NCBI GenBank assembly: GCA_021787565.1
Contig: JAJYLT010000035.1
Span: 1 to 36,715 of the forward strand
Length of the DNA stretch: 36,715 nt
Direction of reading: 5' to 3'
Origin: Acidobacteriota bacterium
GTDB taxonomy: Bacteria; Acidobacteriota; UBA4820; DSQY01
Shown: positions 17,157-24,723 of the stretch, piece by piece
Layout of the letters: each line of letters opens with the position of its first letter
How positions within the stretch are numbered: position 1 is the first letter of the stretch
Notes under the pieces: model-generated
What the model was told of the DNA's origin: nothing
Seen by the model: only the letters and a program-made list of their open reading frames with translations
The model's database searches: none
Position numbers and translations under genes: made by a program

Positions 17157-17924
17157 TCACACCCCGCCCTCCCCGCCGTCGCCGTTGCGCCTCCATCGCC
17201 CCTCTCCGCGCCAGCCCATGCGGGCGAGGCGGAAGCGCAGCGTGGTGCCGAGGACGCCGAAGCCGTAGACCACGCTCCGGCGGAAATTGATGGAGGAGGC
17301 CTCGCTCATGTAGCGCGTGGGGCAGGAGATCTCGCCGATGCGGAAGCCGGCGAGAGCCGTCTGGGCGATGACCTGGTTGTCGAAGACGAAATCGTCCGAG
17401 TCCGCCCGGAAGGGGATGGTCTCCAGCACCCGGCGGGAGTAGGCCCGGTAGCCCGTGTGGTACTCGGAGAGCTTGAGGCCCGTCAGCAGGTTTTCCGCGA
17501 AGGTCAGGCCGCGGTTGGCGACGTATCGCCAGACCGGCATGCCGCCGTGCAGCGCGCCGCCGCCGAGGATGCGCGAGGCGAGGACGAGGTCGTACTCGCC
17601 GGAGGCCACCATCCAGGCCATGGCCCCGCAGAGCTTGGGCGAGTACTGGTAGTCGGGATGCACCATGACGACGATGTCGGCCCCCAGGTCCAGCGCCTTC
17701 TCGTAGCAGGTCTTCTGGTTGGCGCCGTAGCCGCGGTTCGCCGGGTGGCGGATGACCGTCGCCCCCAGGGCCTTGGCCAGCTCCGTGGTCCGGTCGCTGC
17801 TGTAATCGTCCACGAGCACCACCGCGTCGATGATCTCGTGCGGCAGGTCGTCGTACGTCTGGCGGAGCGTCTTCTCCGCGTTGTAGGCCGGCATGACCAC
17901 CACGAGCTTCTGGCCTGCGATCAT
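17157..17924 (-). CDS. GT2 glycosyltransferase, polyprenyl-phosphate sugar synthase-like
   Basis: 255 residues. GT-A fold signatures: VVVMPAYNAEKTL (8-20), VLVDDYSSDRT (36-46, nucleotide-sugar binding), HPDYQYSP (89-96, equivalent to the metal-binding DxD region of dolichyl-phosphate mannose synthases) and LASRILGGG. No clear C-terminal membrane pair is present; residues 218-240 are mildly amphipathic and may touch the membrane. GGGAG lies about nine bases before ATG 17924. As first gene of the GT-C block, it is the natural supplier of the lipid-phosphate sugar those enzymes need. The sugar (mannose, glucose or other) cannot be read from sequence. Confidence 0.85.
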   Translation of the reverse strand: MIAGQKLVVVMPAYNAEKTLRQTYDDLPHEIIDAVVLVDDYSSDRTTELAKALGATVIRHPANRGYGANQKTCYEKALDLGADIVVMVHPDYQYSPKLCGAMAWMVASGEYDLVLASRILGGGALHGGMPVWRYVANRGLTFAENLLTGLKLSEYHTGYRAYSRRVLETIPFRADSDDFVFDNQVIAQTALAGFRIGEISCPTRYMSEASSINFRRSVVYGFGVLGTTLRFRLARMGWRGEGRWRRNGDGGEGGV

Positions 17925-17971
17925 GGTGAGATCTCCCTTCCGGCCGTCCGGCGTCGGTTTGGACCAGCCTT

Positions 17972-18000
17972 ATGCTAACAGGGCCGCCGCGGGGCAACAA
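17972..18000 (-). promoter_or_regulatory. Sigma-70-like promoter of the glycosyltransferase block
   Basis: Read on the minus strand: TTGTTG (18000-17995), 17 bases, TAGCAT (17977-17972). It lies 48 bases upstream of the GT2 start. A seven-unit heptamer array begins 18 bases upstream of the -35. Confidence 0.5.
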
Positions 18001-18017
18001 GGAGAGAGGAGGAAAAA

Positions 18018-18066
18018 GTGAGGAGTGAGGAGTGAGGAGTGAGGAGTGAGGAGTGAGGAGTGAGGA
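18018..18066. repeat. Heptanucleotide tandem repeat GTGAGGA x7
   Basis: Seven perfect 7-bp units with no interruption, immediately upstream of the glycosyltransferase promoter. The same unit occurs twice at 9181-9194. Perfect arrays of this length are prone to slippage. Confidence 0.95.
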
Positions 18067-18500
18067 GGAAGGGAATTGAATGCGTGCCTCTGCAGCGGCC
18101 GACGGACGGGCGCCCCGGTGCGGCTTCTCCAGCCGGTCATCCTGGCAAGCGAAGCGCGTCCAGGATCGCTTCGCCCTCGGAGAAGGGGCAGGATTCCGGA
18201 CTCCGACTCGCCTTCTCCGGCCGTCATCCTGGCAAGCGAAGCGCGTCCAGGATCGCTTCGCCTTCGGGTGAAGGGCAGGATTCCGGACTCCGACTCGCCT
18301 TCTCCGGCTGTCATCCTGGCAAGCGAAGCGCGTCCAGGATCGCTTCGCCTTCGGGTGAAGGGCAGGATTCCGGACTCCCTTCGGTCGCCGGAATGACGGT
18401 GAAGGGAGCGCTCGCCGGAATGACGGTAATCATAGGAACGGGAGAGACAGGCGCCTCGCCTGTCGAGGTCCGTTTGATTGAAGATTGAAGATTGAAGGAT
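18067..18500. repeat. Gene-free stretch with 87-bp tandem repeats (family C) and GATTGAA x3
   Basis: No gene seen. Units start at 18136, 18223 and 18310 (87 bases apart). Each has a C1 inverted repeat (ATCCTGG and CCAGGAT arms around AAGCGAAGCG) followed by GGCAGGATTCCGGACTCC; the last runs into a C2 inverted repeat (ATTCCGG with CCGGAAT, about 18368-18396). GATTGAA is repeated three times at 18476-18496. Confidence 0.85.
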
Positions 18501-18561
18501 CGAATGCGGGCCTTCGTGGCGGCCGAAGGGCCGGCTGGCGGCTGGCGGCTCACGCCCAAGA

Positions 18562-18593
18562 ATCGAAAGGGCCGCCGGTTGCCCGGCGGCCCG
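18562..18593 (-). terminator. Rho-independent terminator of the secreted-protein gene
   Basis: Perfect 10-bp stem (GGGCCGCCGG 18569-18578 with CCGGCGGCCC 18583-18592), 4-base loop. On the minus strand it is followed by TTTCGATTCTT. It lies 29 bases after the stop at 18622 and is the natural end of that transcript. Confidence 0.75.
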
Positions 18594-18621
18594 CTGTGCT
18601 GCATGAAACAGGAGGAGTGCG

Positions 18622-19095
18622 CTAGGGCGTAGAGGGAGAGGCGGGCGCGGGAGCGCCGCCGTTTTCCCCGCCTACACCCGTGTAAATGTGCGTCGTAGTG
18701 GTCTTGTCGGTGCTCCGGTGCACGAACTGGTAGGTCCTGAAGAAGTCCTGGTAGCGGGCCACCAGCTCTCTCGCTTTGGCCCAAGTGACGGAGGCGTTCG
18801 GCTGGGCGGTGAAGACGTTAAGTCCCATCAGACGCAAGACGTAGGTCATTTCCCCCTCGGTAAGCTGGGCGGCAGGCACCCACGCCCCTGATTGGGGCAC
18901 CAAACCTTGCGATGACAGGAAATTGGCCGCCGAATTGGGCGTCCAGCCACCCGGCGGAACCGGCGCATTCAGACTCGAGGCCACGAGCACGGCGAACTGG
19001 CCCTGGTTGACGTCCGACTCCCCGGACTGCGCAAAGACGGCCACGACCGCGGACAGGAGCACCACTGCGATCAAAACCATGATATGCCTCTGCAT
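18622..19095 (-). CDS. Small secreted protein, SLH-like segment
   Basis: 157 residues. AGGAGG eight bases upstream of ATG 19095 fixes the start. MQRHIMVLIAVVLLSAVVAVFA is a Sec signal peptide with probable cleavage after VFA. The mature part has the rhythm of an S-layer homology domain (NQGQFAVLVASSLN, then GLVPQSGAWVPAAQLTEGEM and LRLMGL), so it may bind envelope polymer, but the match is only by eye. The tail is Gly/Pro/Ala/Ser-rich. It lies directly downstream of the Wzc-like kinase but has its own promoter and terminator. No known member of capsule operons matches it confidently. Confidence 0.6.
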   Translation of the reverse strand: MQRHIMVLIAVVLLSAVVAVFAQSGESDVNQGQFAVLVASSLNAPVPPGGWTPNSAANFLSSQGLVPQSGAWVPAAQLTEGEMTYVLRLMGLNVFTAQPNASVTWAKARELVARYQDFFRTYQFVHRSTDKTTTTHIYTGVGGENGGAPAPASPSTP

Positions 19096-19117
19096 CCGAG
19101 GTTCCTCCTCTTGCAGT

Positions 19118-19146
19118 ATGTTAAGGGCGGCCCCGCCCAAAGTCAA
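19118..19146 (-). promoter_or_regulatory. Sigma-70-like promoter with palindromic spacer
   Basis: On the minus strand TTGACT (19146-19141), 17 bases, TAACAT (19123-19118), 23 bases upstream of the secreted-protein start. The spacer contains the inverted repeat GGGCGG-GG-CCGCCC, a possible operator. Confidence 0.55.
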
Positions 19147-19234
19147 GTCGCCGGCACCGTAAAGGCGCCTGAGGCCCCTTCCGCCCAGCCTTGGGTGCGG
19201 GAATCCGCTAGCGCCGCCCTACCTGGAAAGAATC

Positions 19235-21340
19235 TCAAGCGGAGCCTCTCTTTCCGAAGGGCCACACGCCGGAAAGCCAGGACTGTTGTTTGGGCTCGGT
19301 GTTAGCGTTGTAATAGTGATGAACGGAGTAATAGTCATAGTAGTAGGACGATTGTGTATCCACGCCATTCAGGACCACGCCGGCCACCTTCGCGCCAAGA
19401 CGGGTCAAGCTCAGGGCCGACCTCTCCAGAAGGGGCAGCTTTGTCCTTCGGTATCTGGCCGTGAGCACCACCATGTCGGCCATTCCCGCCAGAATCTGTG
19501 CATCGGTAATGGAGAGGCAAGGGGGCGAATCCAACAGTACCCACTGATATTTCGATCGAAGCTCCTTGACCAGGGCTTGAAAGCGCTTCATGGAAAACAG
19601 CTCGGGCGGATTGGGGGGGATAGGGCCGGACCCGATGAAGAACAGATTCGGGTGTGGACCGCTCTGGATGAACTCTTCGCTGTGGCTCTCCCGGGCGGCG
19701 AGGTAATTGCTGAGTCCTTTCCGGGAACAGGAGCCATCCCCCATGAGCGCGAAGGCCAACGCCGGCCGGCGCAGATCGCAATCCATCGCGATCACCCGGT
19801 CACCCGTGGCCGCCAGCACCTTGGCCAAGTTGGCCAGGACGGTGGTCTTCCCCTCCTTGGGGGCTGCGGACGTCACCAGGATGACGTTGTTCTGCTGGTT
19901 CTGGCTGGCGTAGATGAGGGCCGTCCGCAAGGTCTGGAAAGCCTCCGTTCCGGCCCTGAGGGTCTCTGGCTTCAACTGGGGAACCATGGAGAGCAGGTTG
20001 AGCCCCAGACGCACCTCAATGTCTTCTACCGACTTCACGGAGGTATCCAGGTACTGGTAGGCCACGACGGAGCCCACCGATAGCATGAGGCCCAGCATGA
20101 GGGCCATCAGAAGCGTCATTCTCTTGTTGGGTTTGACCGGAGCAGAGGGGGGCAGGGCATGATCCACGATGCGGACGTTGCTGGAGAGCAGCGAGGCGGA
20201 GACGTTCAGCTCCCTCATCTTGTCGTAGAGCAGATCCATGTACTTCTTGATGGCGCTGCCGCTGGAGCTCAGCCCTTCCGCGTGAGAGGCCCCCTCGACG
20301 AAAGCAAGTCCCTGCTGCTTGACCTGGGCCAGTTGGTCCTCTAGGTTTTGGTATTCGGTGTGCAGGGCGGTGAGCTGGTTCTCGTACGTACCCAAGATGA
20401 GTTGGGCCTGTTTCTGCACGCGCGTCCGGAGGTCCCGAACCTCCGGGTACTTGGGCGTGAACTTGACGGAGAGCTTGGCCAGCTCGCCGCGCAGGGTGTT
20501 GTACTGTTGAATCATGGCCTGGAGGGAGGGATCCTGGGGGCCGCCCGGGATGTCCACCGGCCCTCCTCCGCTCGTGTTCGCCGAGCGGAGCTGGCTCACC
20601 ATGGCGCTGACCTCGCTCTCTTTCACGCCCACGTCGTTAATCTTCAGCTCGAGGGCCTCGATGCGCTTATCGAGGATCTCCTTCTGGTTCTGCGGGAAGT
20701 AAGAGCCGGTAGCCTGCAGGGAGCTGGCCATCTTGGTCTGCTGCTGGATGTACTCCTCCTGCATCTTGTGGGCCTCGCCAAGCATCAGCTCGTTGGCCTT
20801 ACGCAGATAGTCCATGGCGTCTTGAAGGGTCTTGTCCCGGTAGGCCTCGGCGATGGCGTTGGCCCACTTCGCCACGTCGTCCTTGTAAGGAGCCGTGACG
20901 GTGATCTTGAACAGGGCGCTTTCCCGCACATTTTCAACTTTCACCATGCCCATCAGCACTTGGGCGGGATCCTTGGCGCCGATGAACCCGCGATGGTTCT
21001 GAAGTCCCAGCCGGTCCACCACCGCCTGCATGACCTCCTCGCTCCTGATGACGGCCTCTTGGGAGTTGTAGAACTTCTGCTCCTCCATCCAGCTCCCGCT
21101 GCCCGTGGGGTTGTAGCCCAGCGGCTGGCGCCCCTGGCTCTGCACGTAGACCGTAACGGTGGCCGAATAGAGGGGGGTCGCCATGAACACATAGAGCGCC
21201 GCCATGATCACGATGGCACCCGTGACACCGATGATGAACCAGCGGTGCTCGGCCAGCAGGTGCGCCCATTTGAGCAGGTCCAACTCCTGGACTCCAGCGG
21301 CATCGGAGTTTAGGGGAACGGAAGAATCATTTCCGGGCAT
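19235..21340 (-). CDS. Wzc-like polysaccharide co-polymerase and tyrosine autokinase (BY-kinase)
   Basis: 701 residues. An N-terminal Wzz domain with first membrane helix (about 35-53) is followed by a long periplasmic coiled-coil region ending in the GNVR-type block KFTPKYPEVRDLRTRV. The second membrane helix (about 405-425) is preceded by PNKR. The cytoplasmic kinase has Walker A SAAPKEGKTT (about 491-500), Walker A-prime VIAMDCDLRRP (516-526) and Walker B WVLLDSPP (about 600-607). Near the C-terminus SSYYYDYYSVHHYYNA (664-679) is the tyrosine cluster autophosphorylated in this family. It controls chain length and export of a polysaccharide with the Wza-like protein encoded 212 bases upstream. 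GAGGGAAG precedes ATG 21340. No cognate Wzb or PHP phosphatase gene is in the window. Confidence 0.93.
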   Translation of the reverse strand: MPGNDSSVPLNSDAAGVQELDLLKWAHLLAEHRWFIIGVTGAIVIMAALYVFMATPLYSATVTVYVQSQGRQPLGYNPTGSGSWMEEQKFYNSQEAVIRSEEVMQAVVDRLGLQNHRGFIGAKDPAQVLMGMVKVENVRESALFKITVTAPYKDDVAKWANAIAEAYRDKTLQDAMDYLRKANELMLGEAHKMQEEYIQQQTKMASSLQATGSYFPQNQKEILDKRIEALELKINDVGVKESEVSAMVSQLRSANTSGGGPVDIPGGPQDPSLQAMIQQYNTLRGELAKLSVKFTPKYPEVRDLRTRVQKQAQLILGTYENQLTALHTEYQNLEDQLAQVKQQGLAFVEGASHAEGLSSSGSAIKKYMDLLYDKMRELNVSASLLSSNVRIVDHALPPSAPVKPNKRMTLLMALMLGLMLSVGSVVAYQYLDTSVKSVEDIEVRLGLNLLSMVPQLKPETLRAGTEAFQTLRTALIYASQNQQNNVILVTSAAPKEGKTTVLANLAKVLAATGDRVIAMDCDLRRPALAFALMGDGSCSRKGLSNYLAARESHSEEFIQSGPHPNLFFIGSGPIPPNPPELFSMKRFQALVKELRSKYQWVLLDSPPCLSITDAQILAGMADMVVLTARYRRTKLPLLERSALSLTRLGAKVAGVVLNGVDTQSSYYYDYYSVHHYYNANTEPKQQSWLSGVWPFGKRGSA

Positions 21341-21519
21341 TAGGGCGCTTCCCTCAATAAACTATAGGATACCATCGCGGTCCGGGCGCGTCTACGCGCG
21401 CGGCGCGGCACGATACCGGGAAATTCGGGATAAGAAACGGAGAGCGAAAGCCGGGGGGAACTTCGGAAGCACGGAAGGCATAGTGGCCACTTCGGCGGGA
21501 GGGCGCGGTGCCCTTTCCG

Positions 21520-21543
21520 GTGGCGCGGGCGCCCCCGCCCGCG
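21520..21543. repeat. GTGG-foot hairpin (family B)
   Basis: GTGG at 21520-21523, then stem CGCGGGCG (21524-21531), loop CCCC and CGCCCGCG (21536-21543). It ends nine bases from the stop codon of the Wza-like gene. Confidence 0.75.
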
Positions 21544-21552
21544 GCCGACCCG

Positions 21553-22707
21553 CTAAAAGAACTTCCGCGCGTGGACGACGACGTGGTCGTCGGGCTGAAG
21601 CGGTACGTCGTCGATCTTGCCCTTTTCGATCTTGGAGGCGTTCACGTGAACCACCAAGGGCTTATCGCCCTTCTGGCGAAGGATATCCACGCGGTCCTTC
21701 TTGGCCCACTGCGTGAAGCCCCCGGCGAGAGCCACGGCTCGCAGGAGCGTAAGGTCCTTCGTGTAGGGGAACGACCCGGGGTTCTTCACCTCGCCCGAGA
21801 CGAAGACCGACTTGACGGGAAGAACGTTGATCACGTCCTGGTCCAGCACGTAGATGTTGCTGTCGTGGACGCTGCCGGTGAGGAGTTGCTCCTGGGTAAA
21901 GGTCTTGCTCTCGAGCTGACCCTGGGCATTCGCCCGCTGGATCTCCACGTCGCCGGCCTTGCTCGTGAACCCTCCCGCCTGGCTGATGGCATCCAGGATC
22001 CTCAGTGCCCCCTTCAGGGGAATCCGGCCCGGCGTGGCCACCTCGCCCAGAACGTTGACGTACCGGCTGCCGTATTCCAGAAGTTGGATATTCACCTGAG
22101 GCTCTTTAACGTACTGCCGAAGCAGATCCTCCATTCTGTGCTGGAGATCGTTCACGGTGAGGTCCTTCACCGAGACCTTGCCTAGAACGGGAAACGTGAT
22201 ATTGGAATTCGGGTCCACGACGACCGACTGGCTCATGTCGGGCACGTTGTAGACGGTGATGAGCAACTTGTCTCCTGGCCCCAACGGATAGGCAGGCGGC
22301 GAGAAGGAGTCGAAGAGGCCTCCTCCCGCGGAGGCGCTCGCTCCGGGCACCTGCCAGCTAAACCTCACGCTTCCTGGCTCCCAGGTCACCGAAGGCTTCA
22401 AGGTAGCGGGAACCTCCACGGCCAGTCCGCCCGGAACCGCCTTGACGAACGCCTCAAGTCCCGGGGCCACCGAGGGGGAGCCCGAACACCCGATGACCCA
22501 GCGCACCGTCTGTCCGGTGATCTCGTTACGCAGTTCGCAAGGCCCTTCCGTCACGCACCGGATCGCTCCGGGCCGGCCCTCCACCCTCACCTGCCCGGAG
22601 TCCGCGGCCTTCGCCAGCCAGGAGAAGCCAACGATGGAGAGACACGTCAACAGCACAGATGTTAACGCGCGGCGATCAACCCACCGCGCGAACAAAGCGA
22701 ATTTCAT
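21553..22707 (-). CDS. Wza-like outer-membrane polysaccharide export protein
   Basis: 384 residues. GGGAGG nine bases before ATG 22707; a longer open frame runs upstream into repeat DNA and is spurious. The N-terminus is a Sec signal with likely cut after LAKA (about 34). Cys22 lies inside the hydrophobic core with Thr before it, so it is not a convincing lipobox, unlike classical Wza. Residues 36-130 form an extra domain with three cysteines that I do not recognise. Poly_export begins YPLGPGDKLLITVYNVPDM (140-158). Two SLBB domains follow (about 215-295 and 310-360), each with a V.GEV..PG.. pattern. It forms the outer-membrane exit channel for the polymer handled by the Wzc-like kinase. Confidence 0.92.
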   Translation of the reverse strand: MKFALFARWVDRRALTSVLLTCLSIVGFSWLAKAADSGQVRVEGRPGAIRCVTEGPCELRNEITGQTVRWVIGCSGSPSVAPGLEAFVKAVPGGLAVEVPATLKPSVTWEPGSVRFSWQVPGASASAGGGLFDSFSPPAYPLGPGDKLLITVYNVPDMSQSVVVDPNSNITFPVLGKVSVKDLTVNDLQHRMEDLLRQYVKEPQVNIQLLEYGSRYVNVLGEVATPGRIPLKGALRILDAISQAGGFTSKAGDVEIQRANAQGQLESKTFTQEQLLTGSVHDSNIYVLDQDVINVLPVKSVFVSGEVKNPGSFPYTKDLTLLRAVALAGGFTQWAKKDRVDILRQKGDKPLVVHVNASKIEKGKIDDVPLQPDDHVVVHARKFF

Positions 22708-22752
22708 GTCACAAAACCTCCCTAGCGGAGATGAGTCTTCGCAATAGCTCGT

Positions 22753-22781
22753 AGTGTAACGCACCAGTGGCCTGGAGGCAA
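22753..22781 (-). promoter_or_regulatory. Sigma-70-like promoter of the Wza-like gene
   Basis: On the minus strand TTGCCT (22781-22776), 17 bases, TACACT (22758-22753), 46 bases upstream of ATG 22707. It lies just inside the edge of a REP cluster. Confidence 0.55.
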
Positions 22782-22789
22782 TGCTCGCT

Positions 22790-23205
22790 TCGGCCGACGG
22801 GAGTCGGCCGCTACAAAGGTACGCCCCCGTTCTTCCGTAGCGGCCGGCGGAAGCCGGCCGACGGCCGCCCACCGGGCGGCCGCTACAAAGGCACGCCCCC
22901 GTTCTTCCGTACGTAGCGGCCGGCGGAAGCCGGCCGACGGCCGCCCACCGGGCGGCCGCTACAAAGGCACGCCCTACGATCTTCCGTAGCGGCCGGCGGA
23001 AGCCGGCCGACGGCCGCCCACCGGGCGGCCGCTACAAAGGCACGCCCCCGTTCTTCCGTAGCGGCCGCATCCTTGCGGCCGATTCCCCGGTTCGACCCTT
23101 CGGCCGACGGGCGTCGGCCGCTACACCCGCCCCTTGCCGCCGGGCGCATTCCCCCCGTGGCGCGGGCGCCCTCGCCCGCGTTCGGCCGGCCATGCCGGCC
23201 GCCAA
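22790..23205. repeat. REP cluster: three tandem two-arm palindromes plus single hairpins
   Basis: No gene seen. Full 50-bp two-arm units lie at 22837-22886, 22913-22962 and 22986-23035, a tandem array with about 72-76-bp period and the spacer AAAGGCACGCC between them. A single hairpin at 22792-22816 has stem CGGCCGAC with GTCGGCCG. At 23058 GTAG precedes stem CGGCCGCA with TGCGGCCG. A GTGG-foot hairpin follows at about 23158-23180 and another single hairpin near 23182-23202. See the findings for structure. Confidence 0.9.
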
Positions 23206-23224
23206 GAAGGGCACCGCAGAGCGG

Positions 23225-23250
23225 AAAAGGGCGCCGGCCAGCCGGCGCCC
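23225..23250 (-). terminator. Rho-independent terminator of the outer-membrane barrel gene
   Basis: Perfect 9-bp stem (GGGCGCCGG 23229-23237 with CCGGCGCCC 23242-23250) and 4-base loop, followed on the minus strand by TTTT. It lies 27 bases after the stop codon, so the barrel gene is probably transcribed alone. Confidence 0.85.
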
Positions 23251-23277
23251 CCGATGAACGCATCTTGTAGGAAGTCG

Positions 23278-24570
23278 CTACCAGCCGATTTCGAACTGCA
23301 AGCTGAAGCGGTTCTCGGCGTAGGAATAGGGCTTCCTCAGCCAGGTGTCCAAGTAATTGATATCGCTGCGGCGATCTTCGTACTGGTAATTGGCCCGGAA
23401 GCTGATCTGCCTCGTAGCGTGGATGCCGATCTCGGCGAAGGCCCGCCCGATCTTGTCGGTGCGGTTCTCCCCCGCGGTGAGCGCGTACTCCAGCGGGGGC
23501 ACGAATCCCAGCACCAGCGGGTCGGCTACGACGTTGTTGGGATATTTGTTCTCCTGGTACATGTAACCGAGCGTCCAGAAGAAAATCCGCGAAACCTGCT
23601 GCTGCATCTGCAGGGTCCCGCCGGTGGCCGTGTAATAGTTGTTTACATTGTACACGGACTGATAGGGCTCCCGGATTAGCTTCAGGTCGAAACGCGTGTA
23701 CTGCGTGGCCTCAAACCCCAGCCCCGACTCCGCCACCAAACCACGATAAGAGGCAAAGGGGTTATCTTTAAAATGCATGTTGGAGTAGCCGACTTTGGCG
23801 AACCCGGTCAGGCGGCGGCCCGCGGCGCCCTCCCACCCCAGCATGTAGGTCTGCTGATCGTACCGGCGGTTGGGATTGATGTACAGGAAGACGTCTTGCG
23901 GCGAGAAGCTGGGGTGGTTGCTGAGGTACTGGGCATCCACCAGAACGGCCGACGTGGGGCTGTAGTGGTACTTCCAGGTGAGTCCCCCTCCGGACTGATC
24001 GTAATTGTAGAAGGGCGTCGTCTGGTTGTGTTGATTCGTGAAATGCACGTAGTTGTACAGTCCATAGACGGTGAGCGTATTCAATCGCGTCACCGGCATG
24101 GTCAAGCCGGCCTTCGCATTGTCGGCGTCGAAGGGCGTATTGCTGTAGTACTGCTCGTAGCCGGGGTCGAACTCGTGCACCTCCTGGACGCCCCGGATGA
24201 AGTGGTTGTCCACATCCAAGAGCATGCCGTTGGAGAACTTGAAGTTGCCCTTGAAGTCGGCGTAGTAGGTGTTGTGGCTGCTCAGGTGATAGGTCCTGTA
24301 ATCCTTGTACTGGTAGCCCAGATCCAGCCGGATGGAGCTCTCCTTGAAGGGGAACTCGATGCCCACCGTCGGCCGGATCTCCCAGAACGAGTCGCCGATG
24401 TTGCCGTAGGGCATCGAAGCGTCCTGGAGAAAAAGGTTGTCCGTGTGGGTGTAGACCGCCTCAACCGACGGATAGAACACCGCATTCCCTATAGGAATAC
24501 CGTCTCCCGCCCACGCAACCAGAGAAAGCACCGTGCACGCAACCACCAACCAAGTTCGCTTCCCAATCAT
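23278..24570 (-). CDS. Outer-membrane beta-barrel protein of the exopolysaccharide locus
   Basis: 430 residues. ATG 24570 begins a Sec signal peptide (MIGKRTWLVVACTVLSLVAWA) and is preceded by AGGGGGGCG. The mature chain is a series of alternating aromatic and polar strands (for example SSIRLDLGYQYKDYRTYHL and SFRANYQYEDRRSD) and ends in the barrel-terminal pattern FSLQFEIGW with a C-terminal aromatic, as recognised by the BAM complex. Proteins of this size and layout (EpsL-like or DUF560-like) accompany exosortase and exopolysaccharide clusters; the exact family is not certain. It has its own strong promoter, a leader hairpin and a terminator. Confidence 0.8.
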   Translation of the reverse strand: MIGKRTWLVVACTVLSLVAWAGDGIPIGNAVFYPSVEAVYTHTDNLFLQDASMPYGNIGDSFWEIRPTVGIEFPFKESSIRLDLGYQYKDYRTYHLSSHNTYYADFKGNFKFSNGMLLDVDNHFIRGVQEVHEFDPGYEQYYSNTPFDADNAKAGLTMPVTRLNTLTVYGLYNYVHFTNQHNQTTPFYNYDQSGGGLTWKYHYSPTSAVLVDAQYLSNHPSFSPQDVFLYINPNRRYDQQTYMLGWEGAAGRRLTGFAKVGYSNMHFKDNPFASYRGLVAESGLGFEATQYTRFDLKLIREPYQSVYNVNNYYTATGGTLQMQQQVSRIFFWTLGYMYQENKYPNNVVADPLVLGFVPPLEYALTAGENRTDKIGRAFAEIGIHATRQISFRANYQYEDRRSDINYLDTWLRKPYSYAENRFSLQFEIGW

Positions 24571-24598
24571 CAGTCGCCCCCCTATTCTCAAGGAGCCT

Positions 24599-24614
24599 CC
24601 GCTTCCTAAAGCGG
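24599..24614 (-). promoter_or_regulatory. Leader hairpin in the barrel-gene 5-prime UTR
   Basis: On the minus strand CCGCTT, loop TAGG, AAGCGG, a perfect 6-bp stem. It would begin about three bases after the predicted transcription start. A 5-prime terminal hairpin of this kind protects some outer-membrane protein mRNAs such as ompA. Confidence 0.5.
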
Positions 24615-24623
24615 TTTTGGTTA

Positions 24624-24652
24624 ATTGTAAGGCCAACCCCTTGCCGTGTCAA
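24624..24652 (-). promoter_or_regulatory. Near-consensus sigma-70 promoter of the outer-membrane barrel gene
   Basis: On the minus strand TTGACA (24652-24647), exactly 17 bases, TACAAT (24629-24624). The -35 is perfect and the -10 has one mismatch, the best sigma-70 match found in the window. Transcription would start near 24617. Confidence 0.8.
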
Positions 24653-24723
24653 GCAGAACAATCCAGAACAATCAAGAACGCCCTTCGTTCACGGCCATGG
24701 GGATAGCCGCCCATCGCCCTTTA

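Noticed and set aside
21341-21420. Promoter for the Wzc-like gene (TATAGT about 25 bases before the ATG)
   Set aside because: No acceptable -35 hexamer at 16-18 bases; read-through from the Wza-like gene is equally likely.
22837-23060. CRISPR array (repeats with about 72-bp period)
   Set aside because: The repeated part is a self-complementary two-arm palindrome and the intervening bases are themselves near-identical, so there are no unique spacers; no cas genes nearby.
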